Shown one piece after another: positions 35,279 to 40,525 of a stretch of 40,525 nt of DNA. Positions within the stretch are counted from its first letter, which is position 1. Each line of letters starts with the position of its first letter. The stretch is from Bacillota bacterium (GTDB lineage Bacteria > Bacillota > Clostridia > Peptostreptococcales > Anaerovoracaceae), in assembly GCA_022790955.1 (NCBI GenBank), contig JAAVYD010000072.1, positions 1-40,525 on the forward strand, read 5' to 3'. A program made the position numbers and the translations under genes. The notes beneath the pieces are model-generated. The model was not told where the DNA came from. It made no database searches and saw nothing but the letters and a program-made list of their open reading frames with translations.

Positions 35279-36063
35279 ATTTAAAAAGAATTATTGATAC
35301 TATTAATCATATTGCCCCCGAAGCGCTCCAGGAATCATGGGATAATTCCGGAATACAGATCAACTGCGGCAAAGATAAAAATATCAATAAAATAATGACG
35401 TGTCTTGAAATAAACAGCGATATCATAAAAGAAGCCGTAAGAGAAAATGTCGATATGATAGTAACCCATCATCCTCTGATTTTTAACAAACTCAGTAAAA
35501 TAGATACTGAAGATATTACGGGAAATCATATAATAAAACTTATTAAAAACGACATAGCCGTATATTCTGCGCATACTTCTTTTGATTCTGCTCTTAAAGG
35601 AACAAATTATTATTTAGCTAATAAACTCGGTCTTAAAAATCTGTCGCCGATAATTCCAAATCCGGATTTTCAAGAATGCGGCATGGGCAGACACGGAGAA
35701 TACGAGAATTTTCTGAGTTTTAACGAATTTTTAAATCGTTTAAAGAAGGCTTGCCCCGATTCGGATCTCAGGATTGCAGGGAAAAAACCTGAATTTATAA
35801 AAAAGATTTCCATATGTACCGGATCAGGCGCTGAATTTATTGATTCAGCTTTTTCCGCAGGTTCAGATATATTTATCACGGGCGACCTCAAATATCATGA
35901 CGCCATGCATGCAGCCGATATAGGATTTTGCGTTATAGATGCCGGACATTATGGTACGGAAGTAATATTTGCAGAAAATATGGAATCTCAGTTGAGATCA
36001 AAATTAAGCGATGATGTTTATGTATTCTCATCAAAAACAGATATAAATCCGTTTTTAAAATGA
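35272..36063 (+). CDS. Nif3-like dinuclear metal centre protein
   Basis: Nif3/DUF34 proteins form toroidal hexamers with two bound metal ions per subunit. The cellular role is unsettled; GTP cyclohydrolase I activity has been reported for some. Metal-ligand blocks are visible: VTHHPLIF near 63-70, AHTSFDSALKG near 101-111, and DAGHYGTE near 223-230. At 263 residues this is the short form, without the P-II-like insert that makes B. subtilis YqfO about 370 residues. AGGAGG inside the end of trmK is its ribosome site, and the genes overlap, so translation is coupled. Confidence 0.93.
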   Translation: MLDLKRIIDTINHIAPEALQESWDNSGIQINCGKDKNINKIMTCLEINSDIIKEAVRENVDMIVTHHPLIFNKLSKIDTEDITGNHIIKLIKNDIAVYSAHTSFDSALKGTNYYLANKLGLKNLSPIIPNPDFQECGMGRHGEYENFLSFNEFLNRLKKACPDSDLRIAGKKPEFIKKISICTGSGAEFIDSAFSAGSDIFITGDLKYHDAMHAADIGFCVIDAGHYGTEVIFAENMESQLRSKLSDDVYVFSSKTDINPFLK

Positions 36064-36133
36064 TAAAATGCTGCTATTACATAAATTCTATGTTTTTCAG
36101 CACATTTTGAGCTCAAATTTCATAATATTTAAT

Positions 36134-36162
36134 TTGTATGATTTAATATTATAGTATAAAAT
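36134..36162 (+). promoter_or_regulatory. rnpB promoter
   Basis: TTGTAT (36134-36139) and TAAAAT (36157-36162) with 17-bp spacing put the start at about 36170, the first base of the RNA's closing helix. Confidence 0.65.
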
Positions 36163-36169
36163 AATATTA

Positions 36170-36510
36170 ATGAGTAAGTCAGACAGTCGCGTCGCTTATG
36201 CGATGAGGAAAGTCCGAGCTCCACAGGGCAAGGGTGCCGGATAACGTCCGGTGAAGGCGACTTCAAGGAAAGTGCAACAGAGATATACCGCCGCTTTAAG
36301 CGGTTAGTGTGAAAAGGCGAGGTAAGGGCTCACCGGCATGCCGGAGACTGTGTGCGTCCATGTAAACCCCACCCGGAGCAAGATCAAGAATTGGCTAAAA
36401 AAAGCGGCTGCCCGTCGCTGCCAGGTAGGTAGGTTGCTGGAGCGTATCGGTAACGATGCGTCGAGAAAGATGATTGTCAAATACAGAACTCGGCTTACAG
36501 ACTTGCTCAT
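36170..36510 (+). ncRNA. rnpB: RNase P RNA (bacterial)
   Basis: The catalytic RNA that removes 5' leaders from tRNA precursors. The conserved block GAGGAAAGTCCGAGCTCC occurs at about 36206-36223, with ACAGGGCA just after it and AGAGATATACCGCC further on. The ends pair perfectly: ATGAGTAAGTC (36170-36180) with GACTTGCTCAT (36500-36510), allowing one internal mismatch, which forms P1 and sets the boundaries. Length, about 341 nt, is normal. It looks like the ancestral type A rather than the Bacillus type B architecture, judged only from the conserved segments. T-rich sequence follows. Confidence 0.93.
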
Positions 36511-36554
36511 TATTTTCTGAATAATTTACGGCATATCATAAAGGAGGCTTTATT

Positions 36555-36911
36555 ATGGCATTTTTAGACAAGTTAAGCGATATAGGCAAATCTGTTGCCC
36601 AGAAATCCGGTGAAATCGCAGAGTCAAGCAAACTCACGATGAACATCAAAAAGAAAGAAAGAGATATTAAAACCGTAAAATTTGAAATCGGAACGTATAT
36701 TTATCAGCAGTATAAAAACGGCGTGGATTTTGATGAAAAAATAACGGCGTTCTGCAAGAATATAGATGAACTGTACAGAGAAATCTCTCAGTTAGAGATT
36801 GAAAAAGAAAGCGTCGGTATAGACGACCTGGAAGTTGAAGTTGTTGAAGCTAAAGTCAGCGACGATGATTTTGATCTGTCGATAGATGATGATATTCTCA
36901 AGGAATTATAA
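36555..36911 (+). CDS. Small charged coiled-coil protein of unknown function
   Basis: A 118-residue protein with strong AAGGAGG upstream. The N-terminus MAFLDKLSDIGKSVAQKSGEIAE is amphipathic. Residues about 25-82 alternate Lys and Glu with hydrophobics like a coiled coil, and the last 30 residues are strongly acidic (SDDDFDLSIDDDI). Clostridia encode many relatives with this start that end in a zinc ribbon; here the ribbon is absent and an acidic tail takes its place. No membrane helix. It is alone between rnpB and a terminator. Function not known. Confidence 0.8.
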   Translation: MAFLDKLSDIGKSVAQKSGEIAESSKLTMNIKKKERDIKTVKFEIGTYIYQQYKNGVDFDEKITAFCKNIDELYREISQLEIEKESVGIDDLEVEVVEAKVSDDDFDLSIDDDILKEL

Positions 36912-36918
36912 TATATGA

Positions 36919-36956
36919 ATGCGGTAGCTGTCTGAAATATAAGCTGCCGCATTTTT
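36919..36956 (+). terminator. Terminator after the coiled-coil gene
   Basis: An 11-bp stem (36919-36929 with 36942-36952, one wobble) with T-run, eight bases after the stop codon. Confidence 0.9.
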
Positions 36957-36968
36957 AATATGCAAAGC

Positions 36969-36989
36969 GATTTATCACGCGGATAAATC
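36969..36989. promoter_or_regulatory. Palindromic operator candidate upstream of the two-component genes
   Basis: A perfect 8-bp inverted repeat GATTTATC/GATAAATC with a five-base centre lies 68 bp before the response regulator start, just upstream of an AT-rich TATATTATATAA segment that could be the -10. Role inferred. Confidence 0.4.
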
Positions 36990-37056
36990 ATCTCTTTATA
37001 TATTATATAAATTTAAAATAAATAATAAGATATGCAGTAATTAAGAGGTAATATAA

Positions 37057-37740
37057 ATGAAACGGATATTTTTAGTAGAGGATGATAAAGAAATAGCCAG
37101 GAATCTTTGTCTTTTGCTTCATTCGGAAGGATTCACGACCGCTCATGCTTCCTCTCAGAAAGATGCCGGCGTTATGATCGACGAAGGTAGGTTCGATCTC
37201 GCTCTTATAGATATTTCTCTTCCTGACGGCAACGGCTTTGCGGTATACACCAGGATAAAACAATCGCAGGATATCCCTGTTATATTTCTTACAGCTTCCG
37301 GCGATGAAGCAAGCGTCGTTACCGGGCTTAATATGGGCGCGGAAGACTATATAACAAAGCCTTTCCGTCCTCGCGAACTGACGGCGCGCATCAGATCAGC
37401 GCTGAGAAAATACGGACGAGCTTCGTCGACATTTGAAATTTATGATCTTAATGTGGATATTACAACCGGTATCGTTAAAAAACGCGGTAGCGAAATTTTT
37501 CTGTCCGCTCTCGAATACCGTCTGCTTTTGATTTTTATAAATAATCCCGAAAGCATTATAACGAGGAGCAGGCTGCTTGACGAATTGTGGGACGCCGCGG
37601 GAGAATTTGTTAATGATAATACGCTGACCGTATACATTAAACGCCTGCGCGAAAAAATAGAGGACGACCCGGCGAATCCGCAGATAATCCTGACCGTTCG
37701 GGGGACAGGGTACAGGCTGGGAGGCAATTATGTTTCGTAA
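37057..37740 (+). CDS. OmpR/PhoB-family response regulator
   Basis: A 227-residue DNA-binding response regulator. The receiver domain (1-118) has the acidic pair VEDD at 7-10, phospho-acceptor Asp52 in LIDISLPDGNG, the Thr in FLTA, and Lys in TKPF. The C-terminal winged helix (about 128-225) has SALEYRLLLIF, SRLLDELWD, VNDNTLTVYIKRLREKIE and RGTGYRL. The gene overlaps the kinase gene by 11 bases. With the ABC transporter downstream, the set resembles BceRS-BceAB and VraRS-like modules that sense envelope-acting antibiotics; the ligand cannot be deduced. Confidence 0.95.
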   Translation: MKRIFLVEDDKEIARNLCLLLHSEGFTTAHASSQKDAGVMIDEGRFDLALIDISLPDGNGFAVYTRIKQSQDIPVIFLTASGDEASVVTGLNMGAEDYITKPFRPRELTARIRSALRKYGRASSTFEIYDLNVDITTGIVKKRGSEIFLSALEYRLLLIFINNPESIITRSRLLDELWDAAGEFVNDNTLTVYIKRLREKIEDDPANPQIILTVRGTGYRLGGNYVS

Positions 37741-38719
37741 TAAAGAATTTAGACTGTTCGCTGTTTTATTATCGCTGCTTGCGATATTTCTCGTAACTCT
37801 TGGATTTTATATAAGCGCAGCGGCGGGAACGATCGCCGTTCTTTCCGCTCTGTTTTTCACAGCTGCGTTTTTTGCTTTTACAAAAGACCGCTACGACAGC
37901 ATTTCACAGATATCAAACGAGATAGACCATGTGCTGCATAACGACGATCATGTATTCATAAGCGAAAGTGAAGAAGGTGAGCTGTCTATCCTTCAAAACG
38001 AAATCACCAAGATGACGCTGCGCATTCGTGAGCAAAACGACGCGCTCAAACGGGAAAAAACTCATCTTGCAGATTCTCTTGCAGACATAGCTCACCAGCT
38101 GCGAACGCCTCTCACATCGGCAAATCTTATCATATCTCTGCTGAAAAACGATCCGGAAGAATGCGAACGCAAAATTTTGCTGCGCGAAGCGGAAGATCTG
38201 TTCGTTCAGGTGGACTGGCTCCTTACATCTCTGCTGAAATTATCACGCTTGGATGCAGGCATAGTAGTTTTTCAAAACGAGCGGGTATATATAAAAAATC
38301 TCATAGATTCCGCTCTGCGGCCGTTTTTAATATTAATGGAACTGCGGAATATTAATATAAGAACAGATATTCCGGAAAAAGCCGCTGTTTACGGAGATTT
38401 TAACTGGATATCGGAAGCAATACAAAATATTATTAAAAATTGTATAGAAAATGCCGGAAATAACGGAGATATTGAAATTATATGCGAAGATAATCAACTG
38501 TTTACGGAGATCATCATTCATGACAGCGGCGCAGGATTTGAAAAGGCAGATATGCCGTATTTGTTCGACAGGTTTTACCGGGGAAAAAACACGTATACAG
38601 CAGGATACGGTATCGGGCTTGCTCTCTGCAAGACCATAATAAAACGCCAGGGCGGAACGGTGACTGCAAAAAATCATCCGGAAGGCGGCGCGGTATTTTT
38701 TATTCGTTTTACAAAATGA
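37730..38719 (+). CDS. Short-sensor (intramembrane-sensing) histidine kinase
   Basis: A 329-residue sensor kinase. Two membrane helices (about 9-29 and 32-51) are joined by almost no outside loop, so there is no room for an extracellular sensing domain; such kinases often sense through a partner transporter. A coiled segment leads to the phosphorylation site DIAHQLRTPLTS with His122. The ATPase domain has N (IIKNCIENA), G1 (HDSGAGF), F (FDRFYRG) and G2 (GYGIGLALCKTI) boxes. The start overlaps the regulator gene. The partner is probably the ABC transporter 111 bp downstream. Confidence 0.94.
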   Translation: MFRNKEFRLFAVLLSLLAIFLVTLGFYISAAAGTIAVLSALFFTAAFFAFTKDRYDSISQISNEIDHVLHNDDHVFISESEEGELSILQNEITKMTLRIREQNDALKREKTHLADSLADIAHQLRTPLTSANLIISLLKNDPEECERKILLREAEDLFVQVDWLLTSLLKLSRLDAGIVVFQNERVYIKNLIDSALRPFLILMELRNINIRTDIPEKAAVYGDFNWISEAIQNIIKNCIENAGNNGDIEIICEDNQLFTEIIIHDSGAGFEKADMPYLFDRFYRGKNTYTAGYGIGLALCKTIIKRQGGTVTAKNHPEGGAVFFIRFTK

Positions 38720-38726
38720 CGGATCC

Positions 38727-38742
38727 GTCACCGAAAAGTCAC
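38727..38742 (+). promoter_or_regulatory. Direct-repeat candidate response-regulator site
   Basis: GTCAC at 38727-38731 and again at 38738-38742, 11 bp apart, in the spacer before the ABC transporter. OmpR-family regulators bind direct repeats with this helical spacing. A TATATAA lies about 30 bp downstream without a good -35, as at activated promoters. Confidence 0.4.
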
Positions 38743-38830
38743 TGAGATGTAAGCCGCGCGATCTATTATGAGTATATAAGTTAATTCACTAAAAAAGTGC
38801 GCTGACTATATCAAATAAAGGAGGCTCATA

Positions 38831-39517
38831 ATGGAATTTTTAAAAATTGATAATTTATGCAAAGCATACGGTAAAGATGAGAATCGAGTGACCGCTTTGG
38901 ATCACGTTTCACTGACTATCGACAAAGGGGAATTTACGGCGATCATCGGTTCTTCCGGTTCTGGAAAATCCACGCTGCTTCACATCATAGCCGGAGTAGA
39001 TATGCCCACGGGCGGAAAAGTATATCTCGACGGACAGGATGTTTACGCTCAAAGCAGCGAAAAGCTAGCGATCTTCCGCAGGCGTCAGGTCGGGCTTATA
39101 TATCAATTTCACAATCTGATCCCAACGCTGAATGTAGTAGAAAATATTACGTTGCCTATCCTTATGGATAAAAGAAAAGTTAATAAAGAAAGGCTTAATG
39201 ATCTTTTGGAATTGTTAGGTCTTAAAGACCGCAGAACTCATTTGCCCAACCAGCTTTCCGGCGGTCAGCAGCAGCGCGTCGCGATAGGGAGGGCGCTTAT
39301 GAACGCTCCGGCGGTAATGCTCGCCGACGAGCCTACGGGCAGTCTTGACAGCCGCAATGGTCAGGAGATAATACATCTGCTTAAAGAAAGCCATAAAAAA
39401 TACCGCCAGACGCTGATAATAGTAACCCATGACGAGAATATCGCCCTTCAGGCAGACCGCATAATTACCATAGCGGACGGCAGAGTAGTGCGGGATGAGA
39501 GGCGGGTGATTCGTTAA
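38831..39517 (+). CDS. ABC transporter ATP-binding protein (MacB/BceA type)
   Basis: A 228-residue ATPase subunit. Walker A GSSGSGKST is at 40-48, the Q-loop Gln at about 92, signature LSGGQ at 142-146, Walker B VMLADE at 162-167, and the switch His in VTHDE. The sequence type (ENRVTALDHVSLTIDKGEFTAIIG) is that of the LolD/MacB/BceA group, which works with FtsX-like permeases in peptide or lipid handling rather than bulk import. AGGAGG precedes the ATG. The stop overlaps the permease start (TAATG), so the two are coupled. Confidence 0.95.
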   Translation: MEFLKIDNLCKAYGKDENRVTALDHVSLTIDKGEFTAIIGSSGSGKSTLLHIIAGVDMPTGGKVYLDGQDVYAQSSEKLAIFRRRQVGLIYQFHNLIPTLNVVENITLPILMDKRKVNKERLNDLLELLGLKDRRTHLPNQLSGGQQQRVAIGRALMNAPAVMLADEPTGSLDSRNGQEIIHLLKESHKKYRQTLIIVTHDENIALQADRIITIADGRVVRDERRVIR

Positions 39518-40525
39518 TGAATATTTTTAATAAAGTAGCTTTTCAGGGACTCAAAAAGAACCGCGCTCGGACGCTCATAACGATCATCGGCGTTACCTTA
39601 TCCGCCGCTATGATCACGGCGGTAGCCACATTTGCCGTTTCACTGCAAAATTATATGGTAAACGGAGCAATCGCGAAATACGGAAACTGGCATGTGGAAT
39701 TTGTAAACGCTTCGCCGGATTTTGCAAAGGAACAGTCAAAAAACAGCAAAGTATTGGACGTTACGACTTTTGAAAATATAGGATACGCCAGGCTTGACGG
39801 CGGTAAAAATCTTGATAAGCCGTATCTTTTCATAACGGGATTTAACCAAAAAGCGTTCGATTCTCTTCCTGTCGATCTTATTTCCGGCAGACTTCCGGAA
39901 AACGGCAATGAGATAATCGTTCCGATCCACGTGGAATCGAACGGCGGCGTTAAATTTTCCGTCGGCGATACCGTAAACTTGAATATAGGGCAGAGAAGGT
40001 TAGAAAATGAAAACCTGAGTCAGAACGATCCGTTCCGCTCGGGCGAGGAAAAACTTATTAACGGATCAAATAAAACTTACACCGTGGTAGGTATATTTCA
40101 AAGACCGTCATTTGAAGACCGGGCGGCTCCAGGTTATACGCTGATTACAAAAGCTGATCAGGCGGATAATGATAACAGTGTCAGCGCGTTTATCACGCTG
40201 AAAAAGCCGAGTCAGCTTCGTTCATATATAAATGGCGCAGGAAATAATAATTATATATTAAATAATGATGTGCTGCGATTTCTCGGATCTTCCGACGATA
40301 AATTATTTAACACGCTTTTGTATTCGACAGGCGTTATATTAATCGCTCTCATAATGCTCGGCTCGGTTTTTTTAATATATAACTCGTTCACAATCTCACT
40401 GAACGACCGCATGAGACAGTTCGGCATATTAATGTCAGTTGGCGCTACGCAAAAACAGCTGAGAAACTCAGTAATGTTTGAGGGAATGTGTATAGGCGCA
40501 GTGGGCATCCCGATAGGAATAATTA
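39517..40525 (+). CDS. FtsX-like ABC transporter permease (N-terminal part)
   Basis: The frame opens at an ATG overlapping the ATPase stop and stays open to the window edge, giving 336 residues of a longer protein. The N-terminus NKVAFQGLKKNRARTLITIIGVTLSAAMI is the usual first helix of the FtsX/MacB permease family. A large extracytoplasmic domain (about 45-262, with LPVDLISGRLPENGNEIIVP) follows. A second helix lies at about 268-290, then SLNDRMRQFGILMSVGATQKQ, the family's cytoplasmic coupling motif, and the beginning of a third helix. It probably forms the transporter with the upstream ATPase and is controlled by the regulator-kinase pair. Confidence 0.92.
   Translation, partial: MNIFNKVAFQGLKKNRARTLITIIGVTLSAAMITAVATFAVSLQNYMVNGAIAKYGNWHVEFVNASPDFAKEQSKNSKVLDVTTFENIGYARLDGGKNLDKPYLFITGFNQKAFDSLPVDLISGRLPENGNEIIVPIHVESNGGVKFSVGDTVNLNIGQRRLENENLSQNDPFRSGEEKLINGSNKTYTVVGIFQRPSFEDRAAPGYTLITKADQADNDNSVSAFITLKKPSQLRSYINGAGNNNYILNNDVLRFLGSSDDKLFNTLLYSTGVILIALIMLGSVFLIYNSFTISLNDRMRQFGILMSVGATQKQLRNSVMFEGMCIGAVGIPIGII

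Noticed and set aside
1..40525. tRNA genes, intact insertion sequences, integrases or phage genes
   Set aside because: None recognised on either strand. The only mobile-element hint is the palindrome after rpmA.

Overview
This is an AT-rich chromosomal segment from a spore-forming, low-GC Gram-positive bacterium, most likely a member of the Clostridia. The evidence is the tail of an alpha/beta small acid-soluble spore protein at the left edge, a YlbJ-type sporulation membrane protein, strong GGAGG ribosome binding sites, a B. subtilis-like order rsmD-coaD-ylbJ-tmcAL-rpmF, and the dgt-dnaG-rpoD-trmK-nif3 order typical of Firmicutes. Genus cannot be fixed from the sequence alone. Most of the window is core genome.

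Layout, left to right. (1) 1-8143, plus strand: SASP tail, rsmD, coaD, a coiled-coil protein, ylbJ, tmcAL, ackA, rpmF, a hidden 54-residue membrane protein coupled to an SDR reductase, and ndk. (2) 8359-12044, plus strand: a three-gene accessory cassette. It holds two tandem paralogues of unknown function, the first broken by an in-frame TAG, and a 767-residue Sel1-repeat protein whose repeats carry an unusual conserved cysteine. (3) 12210-15935, minus strand: asd-dapA-dapB-dapH, from aspartyl phosphate to N-acetylated tetrahydrodipicolinate (lysine, diaminopimelate and spore dipicolinate supply), behind a roughly 270-nt structured leader. (4) 16295-24002, plus strand: uppP, ftsK/spoIIIE, rimO, pgsA, cinA. 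uppP has a leader made of tandem repeated hairpin units. (5) 24153-27918: recA with an SOS box, rplU, rpmA without the usual prp gene between them, and obgE. (6) 27919-30295: a 700-bp regulatory region with a likely small RNA or attenuator, then an ammonium transporter fused to a P-II domain. (7) 30468-36063: dgt, dnaG, rpoD, trmK, nif3-like. (8) 36170-36510: RNase P RNA. (9) 36555-40525: a small coiled-coil protein, then a response regulator, a short-sensor histidine kinase and an ABC transporter whose permease runs off the right edge. This last group has the layout of a cell-envelope stress or antimicrobial-peptide detoxification module.

The best candidates for undescribed biology are RNA elements. 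The asd leader (minus strand, 16165-15996) has a three-way-junction domain whose closing helix competes with downstream pairings, as in a riboswitch, yet it lacks the lysine-riboswitch signature. The uppP leader (16420-16647) contains four related stem-loops with a conserved loop and changing stems. The amt upstream region has a consensus promoter that runs directly into a strong terminator, with palindromes nearby. The ackA leader has two mutually exclusive hairpins. All pairings were found by eye and have not been folded or searched.
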